Below, in pieces: positions 12,501 to 26,319 of a stretch of DNA of 64,000 bases. Source of the DNA: Polydactylus sextarius (Eukaryota > Chordata > Actinopteri > Polynemidae); assembly GCA_016801845.1 (NCBI GenBank), contig CM028926.1, forward strand, positions 7,662,501 through 7,726,500, given 5' to 3'. How positions within the stretch are numbered: position 1 is the first letter of the stretch; each line of letters begins with the position of its first letter. The position numbers and the translations under genes were made by a program. Below the pieces are notes generated by a model. The model did not search any database and had not been told where the DNA came from. It saw only the letters and a list, made by a program, of their open reading frames with translations.

Positions 12501-15500
12501 AGGATATTTAATCCTTTCTCACTGAATACCATAAATTGTCTTGTGTTTGCTTGAGCAGACATGTTGCATCAGTTTACCCTTTTCTCTGAGATCTCAATAT
12601 TTATGCAGTTTAGAAAAATGCTAGTCTCAATCTAAGTGTCCATATTGCGCTCCTGTGCAAAAATACAAAAAATGATGTCAACTTTTTCAGAAAGTCCCAT
12701 CTCCTCAGTGGCAGCTGAATAGAGCAGCATTGGCTTTGCATTTTGACAGCAGTCCTTATGCTGTTTGCAGAAATAGTTTGTCACCGTTGAACCTATTCAC
12801 CTGTAGTATGTCTCTGTTGTATCTTTGAGACGTTCCTAGTGACAGACTAACTTCGTTATCCTACCACTTCCAACAAAATACCCCCAATTTATGACAGCAG
12901 GCAGTTCCTGACACTTGTCTCCAGAGCCCGGCTCCCTGTGGGTGCGAGTAGAGAAGTGAGCTGACGGCACTCGCTGATCCTCTCTGTGGCTTTGGGAGCT
13001 CTAAACAAGCCACTTTACCATTATATCTCTGTGTGTGTTTATTCACAGGAGGAAGGTGGAGATCATGCACACACACAGCCTTTTTACTCTCCTAGGAGAA
13101 AGGCTCATGCTGCACACTAACACTGTGACTGTGACGATCTACAACACTCTGTACGAGGTAAAAACACATTTTTCTCTCAAATGTCCCAACATTACTTCAC
13201 CATTGGTCTCTGTGTGCAGAATTTGTGACTGATGTCTTCTCACTTTTTCTGCTTCTTACACCAGATTTTGACAGAGCAGGTGTGCACTCAGGTAGTTCAC
13301 AAACCTCATCCTGAGCCTGACTCCACTGTCAAGATTCAAAACCCAAGTAAGCCTGTTGTGTGTCACAATGAGTCTTATTCTGTCTGAAGTATTTTCTTCT
13401 ATTGGAAAATTGATGAAACATATACATGTTGGTGTTTGTATGCATGTGTCATTAGTGATTCTCAAGGTGGTAGCAACCTTATTGAAGAATTCCACCCCCA
13501 GCACGGAGCTGATGGAGGTTCGGAGGCTCTTCCTTTCAGACATGATCAAACTGTTCAGCAACAGCCGAGAGAACAGACGGTGAGCAGAACTTGTGCCGCC
13601 TTTTTTCTCCGCTGCTCTATCAATCATCTTGCTGATTAATGTATCAAAGGAAAGAGAAAAAAGCCCCACCAACCCCCCCTTCCCATACCATGTTTAATAG
13701 GCTCATATTGATGCTAAATCATCCTTAGACAAGCCCATGCTCTCCAGCAGATGTTTCTGTGACAGTTTGTGACAGTTGCACATCCCTGCTTTCTCTCTTT
13801 TTCACTCTCACATCCAACTACTCCTTCTGGTGCACACTCACACACTTAGAGACATATTGCAATTAAATTATAGGTCTTAGGAAACCACTGACCTAAATTA
13901 ACAACATGATTAGCTGAAAACTAATAGGCAGAAAGTGCTTTGTCAAGTCAAACTGTTGAATTGGAGCAAAAAAACATTTAATTGGATTTAACTTGCGGCC
14001 CTGTGTCTTTCTGGGCTGTGAAAAAACACATAAATGAACATATGAATGGCCAAATAAATAAAACAAATCAGTGTAATGTGAATTGCAAATGCCAGATATC
14101 ACTGGTACTCTCTTCAGTCGTGAAAAATGTTGACAGGCAAAAAGAATAATTAGCTGGTCCAAATAATATTTATTTTTGATTTTTAAAAAAACAAAAAAAC
14201 ATTGTTCTTATAAATGAAATTACCAATATCAAAAAATGGTCAGACTTTTCTTAAATTACTTAAGTGATTTATTTACCTCACATACTGCAAATCTCATTTA
14301 TTGACCATATAGTGTGTGCATATTATTGCAGGTGTCTACTTCAATGCTCTGTATGGCAGGATTGGATGTTTTCTCTTGGCTTCATCAATCCTAAAAATTC
14401 TGATGAGCAAAAGGCCACTGAGATGGTGTACAACATCTTTCGTATCCTGCTCTACCATGCCATCAAGTACGAGTGGGGAGGATGGCGTGTGTGGGTGGAT
14501 ACACTTTCTATAGCCCACTCTAAGGTGAGTAGCAAATTGTACAACAAAGAAGAAACACTGACCTCTGCTGTTGAGGGAGACGTTTTTATTTGTTCTGTCA
14601 CATCTCTGTTCAGCTCCTTCAAAACTGATCTTTCCAGTGGCTGGCATCTTAAAAACATGGCAAATATCTTTGACATTCCCCTTTTTTTGTAGGTGACATA
14701 TGAAGCACATAAAGAGTACTTGGCTAAGATGTATGAAGAGTACCAGCGTCAGGAGGAGGAGAATATCAAGAAAGGGAAGAAAGGGTTGGTCAGCACCATC
14801 TCTGGTCTCTCTGCTCAGGCCTCTGGTATCAAAGGTGCAATTGAGATCAGAGAAATGGACGATAATTCTCAGACACCTGAGAGTGAGACGGACTATGAGA
14901 GTGCTGACTCACGCAACCTGCTGACTGAAGGGAAGGGGTCTGAAGAGGGTCAGAGTGGAACAGAGAATACAGTGGACGGAGTCAGGGTTGAAGTTCATGA
15001 CCTTCTGGTTGACATCAAGGCTGAAAAGGTGGAAGCTACTGAGGTTAAACTGGATGATCTGGACATGTCCTCTGAAACTCTGGGAGTATCTGAAAATGGA
15101 GCCCTGGTGGAGGTGGATTCTCTGTTAGATAATGTTTATTGTGCTGCTGTGGAAAAGCTCCACAGTAACAGCAACAGTGTGCTGTTGCCAACAGGCACCA
15201 TGGATGACCAAAATGCACCTCCTCTCATCACACTTGACGATGACAAGGACAGTATCCCCAACAGCAACAACTTTCTGTTTGCCAAGGTAACAGGCAACAT
15301 AGAGGATAAACTTTTGACTGATCTTAGTCCAGCCGAGTCATTGGACCTGCCCAGTCCAGAGCCGCCGGTGCACACCAGCACCAGTGATAATCTGGGTCTT
15401 CTAGCTCACATGACAGCTAACTCTGAGCTTGGCTCCTTACCTAGTATACTGGAGAAGGATGAGTTTGAACTCCAGGCAGCCTTGGAGGGCATGAGCTCTG

Positions 15501-18500
15501 TGCCTGCTACTGAGGCTGAGACCTCCTCCAAAAGCCCAGAGGTCACTGAGGGCACAGCTGCAGAAGCAACAGATGGGATCCTGTCGGCTGCTAAGACCAG
15601 CAGTGCGGCAGATGCAACAAGCAACGCTTCTGACACCGAGAGATCAGATGACAAAGACAAAGAGATGAAGAAGATTCAGACTACAGCTACCACACAGGTT
15701 CGTCTGATGCTACATCATCATGTAGTTCATTCATTTAGATCCTACTCAAGTTAGTCTGCCTCTTTTCAGATTCATGAAAGAGATAGTAAAAGTTCACTGA
15801 CCTCATCACAGTCAGAATAACCTAAAAGCTCTTCGCCTGAGGGAAAATATAAGTGAAAATAAGCATTAATACTAAAACACAGCAGCATCAGGGTCAAAGA
15901 GTAGAAAGCGATGAGAGAGAACACTTATTACTGTCAGAATGTGTTGGCCTTGAGTGAAGAGTTCTGTGTTATCAGACCCACAGGGATCGTTCTCTTCCCC
16001 AATTCTACTTGTAATGGGGACAGGATGGCCTGGTGCACATCTGGCAACATCCCTCTGAGACTTGGGGAAACTGGGTTGCTGGAATAATTTCCTGAGCCAA
16101 CAGGAGGGCAGAAATAGACAAAGCATTATTCTGCAAGATTCACCTGGGATTTGTTCATTGCTTCCTATCTCTGGTATGAACTGTGCCCTTTCATAGAGGT
16201 CAGGCTCTTTTTCCTGGACTAGGTCAGTGACAGAGGGCCAGTGGCAGACAGGATTTATTTTTAAACCTTTCTCTCCAGTTGCGTAATTGCTCATGTTCAA
16301 TTCATTGGTGCTGCTTTTTAAACAGGCTTTTTGCAGCACCTTGCTGACTCATTCATCTTATGTTTGGAGGTTGCATGGAGCTTGTTGTATTTATTCTTTA
16401 CCCTCAGGCAGGAAGAGGTTATCCGGGGACTCACTTTAATCCCGCACTTTATCTTTTAAACTGGATATTAAGACAGTAGCATTTTATGATATATCTCATG
16501 ATCGACATTGATTTTGTATGTGATGCGAAATTCATTCATTTTAGTGATTACCTGATCTCCCTGCAGAGTCTACATGGCCGACTGGCCACTCAGATAGAGA
16601 GGGACATACGTGTGGACCTTGGCTTCAGGGGGACGCCCATGACGGAGGAGCAGCGGCGTCAGTTCAGCCCTGGTCCACGCACGACCATGTTCCGTATCCC
16701 AGAGTTCAAATGGTCAGCCATGCACCAGAGACTGCTCACTGACTTGCTGTTTGCATTGGAGAGTGATGTCCATGTCTGGAGGAGGTGGGTGAAGTTGTTT
16801 ATGTCCGTTTGAGAGAGACCAAAAGGGAGTTTGATCGTGGTGCTTGTAGTGATAACCCTCATCCATCAGAGCTAACACAACATTTTATTGCTGTTTCCGA
16901 CATATAATGATATCTAGGTTTTTATATACATCCCATAAATGCTGTTTGTTTACTACACAGTAAATTGCTGTATGATTTACAGTATACAATATGAAAAATG
17001 CTTGTACCTATAATCTGTTTTTTTCTCGTCTTTCTTTACAGCCACTCCACCAAATCTGTCATGGACTTTGTTAATAGTAATGAGAACATAATTTTTGTCC
17101 ACAATACCATCCACCTCATCTCACAAATGGTAGACAACATAATTATCGCTTGTGGAGGGATTTTGCCTCTTCTCTCAGCAGCTACATCTCCTTCTGTAAG
17201 TGTCCTTGCTGCCTTCACTGTAGAGGTATAATGCCATCTAGTGGTAGCTTGTCATAAGTGCTTGTTTTACACTTGCCTGTAGTTCATTATGGCATGCTGT
17301 GGGTATGTACCTGTGGGAAATCAGACTTGTTTGTATTTTTTGATTGGGACTATCTTTATTTGCTCAGCTTCACTCTGCTACAATTATAAAAGACAACATT
17401 ACTTTGTTTTAAATTTTGATGTATGTAATTAACTTCCCTGTGCGTTGTCCATATTTAATCAGTGCACTATAATTATCAAATTTAATTTGCAGCCTTGGAC
17501 CAAAATAGATTTTAATCATCTTTTTTTGTTTATTTTCTCATGTTTAGAGTGCCAAGGTATGTATTTCTGCAGTTTTAATTACTCTCTTCATTTAAAATTG
17601 AATCACTGCTCATCTGTGCTCGACACTCGCTAAGCAGATCTTAAAATGTGCCATGACAATGTCCCACTACAGATGGCATCCTTCTCTAATGTTTTTCTCT
17701 GAAAAACTAAACTCTGATCAGACTACAATTTGCCTCCATTTTGAATTCTCTCCTGAGATGAGACCCTACTCCTTCTCATATAACAACAATGACCCATGCT
17801 CAGCACCCGGTGCTGCATTTACATATGTGATATGCTCTCATGCCATATTTATTGCATGTTTCTGTACAAAATCAAACCTTTAGTCACAACAACATCATAC
17901 ATGTTCACTTTTGTGTCTTATAACTGGTGTTTCCCATGTTGCTTGTACAAGACGGAGTTGGACAACATCGAGGCAACACAGGGCATGTCCTCGGAGACCG
18001 CCATCACCTTTCTGTCTCGTCTCATGGTGATGGTAGACGTGTTGGTGTTCTCAAGCTCCCTCAACTTCAGTGAGATTGAGGCAGAGAAGAACATGTCCTC
18101 TGGCGGCCTGATGCGTCAGTGCCTCAGACTGGGTAAGAACATGATTTTATATTTGCTGCTGCAGATGTGAATGTTAGTCAGTGGAGTCGGGATTGAACCA
18201 ATTACTGTTTCTTTATGTGGGGTTTTGGAAGGTAAAATGCATCTTTTTGCCAGTTACACTGGGAAATTGATGAGCTAGAAAATGCCATGACAGTATTCTC
18301 TTCACACACTAATAATTCCTCTAATCCCTGAAAAGCTTGTTTGATCAGCAAAGCTAATTAATTTAAGAGCCCTTTGCTAATTGTATAGTGAAGTGGAGAA
18401 TGTGCAAGGTTTTGCTGCAGTTTTCAGCAGAATGAAATGACACGATCATCATTTTGGAATTCATAACAAGCAGAGACAATCATTTGCAGTGCAATCAGGT

Positions 18501-21500
18501 ACTCTTTGCAAATGGTAGCCTTTTGTGTCTGTCATTGGCGTGTCTCATAGGACTCCATGAGGTCCTCTGTACCCTTGTATTTGTTTCACTGCCTGTATAT
18601 ATAATAGAAATCTGATGAATTACATATTAAGTAATAGTTCAATTCAGAATGACTATAATATAAATTTTCTATAGTTAAATGTAAAATTTAAATTTCAGTT
18701 TAGTGAAATTATTCATTAATATTTATATAAATTGGTCATAAATACTGCCTTTTTGTGCCCTATTTGTATTCGAGTGTTTCTGTTTGTGCCAGTGGGGGGT
18801 GGGGGTGGGGGTAAGCCTTCAAACTTCACCATGTCCTCATCGTTTGCAAACATACATGTCTCATCAACGGTTTCAGTGTGAAATCGGTCTGGCTGCTGAT
18901 TTTACCTCCAGTGTTCGTCTCAGCAGCCTGGAACAAATAGTCATCACAGACAACTGATTAGCTTTAAAAAGGTCATGCATGTTAATTTCCATTTAACTCA
19001 GAAGTCAGCGCCAATTTCTATGTGTGTGTGTTTCCATGTGTACGTGCAGTGTGTTGTGTGGCTGTTAGGAACTGTCTGGAATGCAGGCAGAGACACAGAG
19101 ACAGGGGAAATAAGTCTTCCATCCCCAACAACAACAAGACTCAGGAAATCCTGCTAAATACTGTGACTTCAAATAAGGTAGGATTTTATATCATGACTGT
19201 TGTTTCTGTACTTTAGGTTAAAACCGATAATATGTACAGTCTGTTTTACTGTAAATACTTTGCTTAACATTGACAACTTGTGCTAAATCAATTTCCTATT
19301 CTTAATATACCTATGATACCCAAAACAGTACATCTGCAAATATTTGCCAGTTTGCCTGTTTAATCTATAGAATTATGTAAAAACAAAAATAGTGTCAAAA
19401 AGTTGTTAAACTAAGCTTTGGCCTTAACACAGTGGTATATCATAGTGTGTTATCCTTCTGCTTTAGACAGCCATAGAGATTGTCGCTAGTAACCTGTCTC
19501 CCATCAAGGACCCAGATCGCCTTCTGCAGGATGTGGACATTAATCGCCTGCGTGCTGTGGTGTTTCGTGATGTGGTGAGTGAGGGTCTGTGTGTGTAACT
19601 GTGTATGTGTGGGACGTGCATGGTGTGCAATGTCCTTCAGTCAATAAGTGAAACGCCAAAGATTCCTTCTGCTGTCTCTTGAACACATGCAACATTTGAA
19701 TGGATATATTTCAAAGTAAATGTAAAGAAAAGTTAAAAACATGTGTTGTCATTTTTGGTTTGCCTTATTGTGATTTACTTTTTTTTCCCACAGGATGACA
19801 GTAAGCAAGCCCAGTTCCTGGCTCTAGCTGTGGTGTACTTCATCTCTGTCCTCATGGTCTCCAAGTACCGCGACATCTTGGAGCCCCAACGTGAGACGGC
19901 CAGAATAAGCAGCCAGTCGGGACGCAACATACGTCAGAAGATCAACTCGCCAACCAGCACAGGTGTTGACAGCTATGCTCTACCTTTCTTACATTCATTC
20001 TTCTCACTCAGTAATCTTAGCTTGTGCTGATATAATGAATGGTAAGTGTCCTTGGTCTATTCTGATATATTGCTGGCAGCTGGAGCTAAGAGTTCATTCA
20101 GTAAAATAGCAGGGATACCCGGTCTGCACTGCACTGGCTCACCTATGATTTATTCATGAGCTCTGCTAATTGCACTGCACAGAATTAAATGTGGAAACAA
20201 ACAGACACTGGGGCTAGAGACAGAAGTTATGAACTTGAATAGGCATCATCATGCTCTGTGAAATGGAAGGTAGTGTGTGCCTCAAGTCATAAATCATGCA
20301 TTAAGTCACATGAAAGGAAATCAGTGGCTGCCTACAAAGGATTAACACAATGTCTGCTACAGTGCCAAGTTGCTTTTATGAGATGCTTGAGCATTCTATA
20401 TCAACTTCAATTCAGACAAAAGGTGAAGTGAATAAAAGACACAAGAGGAAGAGGAGAGAGGCCAAAGGAAATATGAAAATATAATTTTAAAAAGGTTGGA
20501 ACGCACAGAAAAGGAAGAACGAGGGGATGAGCAGTGAAAAGTTAAGAGATGGGAAAGCAGCAGCAGCATGCTGCCTAACTACTGTGGGTTTTTGGGGCAG
20601 TGGAGCCAGGCTTGCTATTTTCAGCCCCATCTGTCAGTGCCCATTAGGCAAGCAATCCACCAGAGGAGAATGGGATCATAGAGGTTGCTGGGAGGAGAGA
20701 GGCACACTGCCGCCTTCATAAATTTCACCAGAAAATGGGGGAATTTTCTAGACGGCATGTGGCAGACGATTGTCTGATGGACCAGGAAGCCAGACGAGTT
20801 TCTGGCTAAATCAGGCCCTGCTGACCTCGTTAGGGGGCATGTGATGAATATTAATATGGCCAGCTTGCATTTAGGTAACCACACGGTCAGGCTGAAGCAA
20901 AATCAAACTATAAAGAGTATGAAGCCACCTGTACAGACTGATGACAGAATTGACAAATATTTTATTGGGTCAAGTTAATCTCAGTGTATGAAGAGAGTTG
21001 AAAAGTTGTTTCACTCAGCGCCCGTTGTGTATAAAAAGTGCAATGTGCAGTATATTATTTCTGAAATAATAGACAGTAGTTGTGTGTCCCAAGGCTTCAG
21101 ACAGGAGGATGCTTAAGAAAAGGATTCATGTTTTATTTGCATAGAGAAAGAATAAGAGAGAGCGGATGTCACCAGAGTATCAGAGCTTCTGGAGAGAGAT
21201 CAAAGAAGCTGTGTTGAAACATGGCTCTTTGTAAAATGCTAAATTTACTCTTTGGCTAGGAATGTATAGCTAGCTCTGGGGTGTAGGTTTAGTAGTTGGT
21301 ATTGTGTCAAATGGGGATGGGCATGTTGGTGTGTTAACAAAAATGTTAACAAAAGTTTCTATGTGTGAATTTCTATGTGTTTTACAGAAACACCCCCAGC
21401 ATTTGACAGCAGCAAGGATCATCTTGTTGTATCAGAAGCCCTCCACATGGAGAGCTCTCTTCCCCACACAGACTCTGGGATCGGAGAGGAGCAGGTAGCC

Positions 21501-24500
21501 AGTATCCTTAATGGGTCTGACCTAGACAACAATGTTGGAGGGCCAGATGCCATGAGTGAGCAGATATCTACGTTGTCCTCAGAGGTGAAGAAGTCCCAGG
21601 ACAGTCTGTCAGAATCATCCAGCATGGAGGTACTAAAACAGTCCTCGTCCATCACCAGCATTAGCCAGCCCAACAAGGGCATCAGTGTCAAGGAAATTCT
21701 TAAGAGTCTGGTTGCGGCTCCAATGGAGGGAATGGATGCTGGTCTGGAGGCGCTGTCATACCCAGACCCTACTGCCAAAGCCCAGGCCCAGGCAGTGCTG
21801 CCCATGCAGTTTCACTCCTTTGACAGGTGAGTGTCACTTGGTGCAAGGAACTGTTGTTAATATCACTAATAACCTTTTTGAACCCCTTACTGTTCATTTG
21901 TGGATGGATTTCTACAATTATCCATTGGTTTGTATTTAACATATTAATACATTTCATGGCCATATCTACCACAGTGAAAATTTAGTCTACAGTGACACAG
22001 ACTACAGAGAATATGGCAAAACATAATCATGATGCAATTTTGAAAAAAAGTAAATGCAGTTTTAACAATGTTAATAGATTTTCATACCTTACAGAAACAA
22101 ATGTTCATAAAAATTCTGAATTATTCAAAATTCTTTTTTTAACATGTGAAGTAAAATTTGTTAAAGCCAAGAGCAGATACCAGATATTTTATGCCATTAA
22201 ATGTGTGTCTGTCTGTGTCTGCGCCTGCATCCACCCACATTTGCCTTCACATTTGGCTCCAAAGATTGCAGAATACTAATGCTAATCCACTGGGTTTTAT
22301 CGTGTTTATCCAGTATACCACTAATGGTTTCTAAGTAGTATGCGGCATATTATTCATTTCAGGCCACTTGTATTGTACTCATCCCCCATTGCAAGGAATT
22401 CCTGTGTTTGAAAATGTCTCTGAAGCACTGTGGCTCTGCTGTGGTCTATTTACATTCCTGGATTAGATAAAACCACGTAGTTATCTGTTTGGATTTAGGA
22501 ATTTACAAACCTGTTCCTGCAGGGACTTCAAGCTTCTGTCCCCCCCAACCAACCCCTGTGTGATGTGGCTGATAAAGTTTGAAAATAATAATTTTTCTTA
22601 GTGGAATTTGAGTTGATTGAGAACAGACCGCAAACTCCCCCTTTTCCCTGGACACTGCTGAATTGGTCGAGTTTTCATTTATGTCCGTGCAGCCACTGAC
22701 AGGCCCCAGAGAGAAGGCAGAGGACACAGTGAGTCAGGAGGAACAATAGGGCCTCCTTCCTATTTAATGCATGCATGCCGCTGAGCTGGGCTGATGTGAG
22801 TCTGATGAATAGGTGGAGAAGATGGAGGAGTATGTGAAGAGAGGACAGAGGAGAGGGTGGGGGTCTCCAGGGCGTTGATGACAGATTAAACAGAAGCGGC
22901 CTCACGCCACACTGCGGCCGGCCCTGTCACCTTCACCACTCACACTCATAATGGGAACTGGCAGCCTGAAATGAGTCGCCACGGCAAAGTGTATTATTTT
23001 TGAAATGCTTTCACACAAACCCTCCTGACCACATATACAACTTTGTCTCATGCTTTTCATGTCAGTCCCCCCTCCAGCCTCTATTTGCTGTGTCTAATTG
23101 TTTGCCACCTGCCAGTGAAATGAGCTGCCAGCCATGGACAGGCCTTTCATTTGTCTGTCAGTGCAGCAATAGATTGGGAGTGACAACATCAAAAAAAAAA
23201 GAAAAAAAAAGAGGGAAAAAAATGGCTTAAAGTGGAGTGCATTGGGGCAGTTGTCACAGAGGGCCCTTTACTACAGACTTTCATAGAGGAGGAATTCAAA
23301 TTGTCCAACGTCAAGATTTCCGTTGGAGCAGATGGGAATACAGTACTGAAATACTTCAATAATGCTTAACTTCCTGTCTTCCCTCTCTGTTTCCCAAAAA
23401 GTATCCATATTAGCTCTGAGAAATGTTGTTCACTTTTACATACGAAATTTTTTCCCCATGATGGAAAGTAACGATAATTGGTTTTAATTGAATTTGCAGA
23501 AGGAAAATGAGCACATTTCCTCTCTATCTGTCCTTATACAATATTCTTGAATAAAGAACTATTAGATTAGATCCCATCTTCTGGATTTATAAAGAAAACA
23601 TTTCATTAATGATACTTTACATCACAGTCATCTCCCAAGGCTGCAGACCACATTAATATTCATTCCAAGATTAATCCTTGCTTTATTTTCTGCAACTCAA
23701 TTAAGACAATCCTATTAATAAAATATGCACCAGATAATCTATACATGATTCATGAGCACTCAGTTTATGAATTATTCATTAACAGAGGTTCATGTTTTAT
23801 CAACATCCTGTAGATCCAGTGTAACATCCCAGCGATGCCAAAAGATTGGGCAGATTCTCACTAGAAGATGCAAGCGTGTGATAAATGTGAAAAGAAAGAT
23901 TAAAATCCACGCCCAGTTCCTCCAATCACAGCACGCTACTGATGTTCTGATATCTGTCAATGAGATTTCAGAGGAGATCAGCACAGAGATCTCCTAAATA
24001 AATGATACTTGTCATCAGTGTTCTTCAAAGCACAGCCGTATCTCCGGAGATGTTAATATTTCAGTGAGCTTTGAAGTTTGTTCTCTGACTTCCTTTCATA
24101 CTCTCCTGTGTGAATGAGGTGAATTTGATCTGCTAAATTAAAAAAAAAAAAAAAAAGATTTCACTAGTATGTGTGGTGTTGCATGTGAGTTAAGTGATTG
24201 TTAATTCAGCACCAGTGAGTCTGTATTATAATGTTTGTATTATACTATACAGAGAAACTGCAGAGTAACAAAATATCATAGCTTTAGTAATTTTTTAAGA
24301 AAGCACAGGAGAAAAAAAGTGCAAGATGAATTTTCTCCAAATCCTGAAATGCCTCTTGGTTTATTTAGGTTTCTTTCTGATGGTTTAGCATGTTTAACTT
24401 CATCTGTGAGATGGACACCGGATACATAATAGCAACATAAAACACTAAAAGTCTGTTTTGTTGAGGAAGGATTTCTGGGGATTTGTTTCAGATGACAGCA

Positions 24501-26244
24501 GGCTTAGCTCGTGACAGAGCGAAGGCCTGGCCTGTGTCACCCAGAGTAACTGCAGGGGATTGGATGAGACATTATCTGGCATCCTCACAAACCCAAAGGC
24601 CAACTGCAGACCTGATAAGGACAAGCTTTCCTTCTCTTTCTGTGTCAGAGAGCCTCTGCAGGGCCAAGTTCAGTGCAGCATCTGTAACCCTCAGCCAATC
24701 AGATTGCATGTGAACAGAGGTCTGTTGGGTTAGTGGTGTGTTTGTGCTTTCGTGCACTATTACATGAAGTCACAAGTGTAGCTCTCATCTCAAGCTTCTA
24801 GAAAGTTTTCTTTGCATGTTTCATTCATGAGATCTGTCCCCTTTCTCTTTTAGCACCATGTGATGTTTTGTGCTGTAGCTTCTATAAATAAAAGGGGAAA
24901 CCACTGTTATTTTTAGTTTCCTTCTTGACTTAATGGTTGTAAGTGTTCGTGATTTATAACTCCTCAGTTATTTGGTTCTATATCTTTTATGTCTGTAATA
25001 AAAATGTTCTATTTCTAGAGAAAATGGTATATGGAGGAACATAACTTAAAAACCTCCAGTATGTTGGCTATAATCTTCAAATATGTTTACACACCACATG
25101 AACTTTCCATCTCAACCAGATGCTTCTCTATCTGTATAGAGCAAATGCTAAATACTAAGGTCTGGAATTTCATAGTCAGTGAGCTATGGTGCTGTCAGTT
25201 CGAACACAGACGGCAGTTATGCAAATGGGTGTCAGTAACAATTGCCAAGTTGCTCTGGGGTAGTCTCATTAGGGTTCAGGATGTTTTCAGTGTGAACAGA
25301 GCAGAGGGCAGCAGAGGACCACCACTGGCAAGAGCAGATTTAAGAGAGAGTGCAGGCACTGGCCTCATATCCTCACGTTTATTTACTTTTGCCTCTTGTG
25401 TGGATGTGTGTGTGTGTGTGCGCTTATATTTCATGTGTTATGCTGAATGATGGGGTAACAGTTCAGGAAGTTTACATTTCCAAATTAGTCCTAACTAACA
25501 TCTGGGCATGTTGAACAGAGTCTAAGAGCAGAAAACGACTTAGAATGTAAAAAACGTTGTCTTCTGTGGTCTAGTTGTGTTTCAGATTAGATAGTTAAGA
25601 CGTTAATCGATTAATTGTGGTAGAAATCCTACATCCCAGGAACAGGGTTAAGCAGCTAACGGTTAAACTGCTCCAGATGTTGGCTTTCCTGAAAGTTGGC
25701 TCTATTACGACAGCTTCTATCCTAAAGCTAATTTCCTATATGGATGGCTCATTTGATCATGAAATCTGGTCCAAGGCTTTGTTTACAAACTCCAAGTACT
25801 TTTATTGGGTTCAACTATAAACATTTAACAAAACTGAAAAAGTGTATTTCACCAGGAGCTCATGCTCAGCAGTTTTTTTTCATATTATCATATCAATTCC
25901 ATAAGTTAGAGTGTATGAATAATTCTTTGACGTTATCACAGTTTGAGTCTACAGACAACATCTCTAGTTTCCGGTCCCCCCAGGAGCTGTTGGGGATTTA
26001 GTATCATGTCCAAGGGGACATTGGCAAGGAAGACATTTGCTAAACAGGATGTAAACCCACAACTTCACACCACCAGCATTTGCTGTACATCCTCCTCTTT
26101 CATTCATTTGGATTTGTTGTTCAATCTGTAGTAGCAGTCTCACAGTGTGAGATTACTTCTATAGCCAATTTCTATTTTTGATATTCTAACTGCTCATAAT
26201 AATCATTTTTATCGTGTATTCATGTTGTGTGTGTGTGTGTCTGT

Positions 26245-26319
<75 letters not shown>

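Noticed and set aside
14264..14692. 142-codon frame as a start of nbea
   Set aside because: It is intron plus exon 11 plus the following intron; splice sites at 14331 and 14524 are clear.
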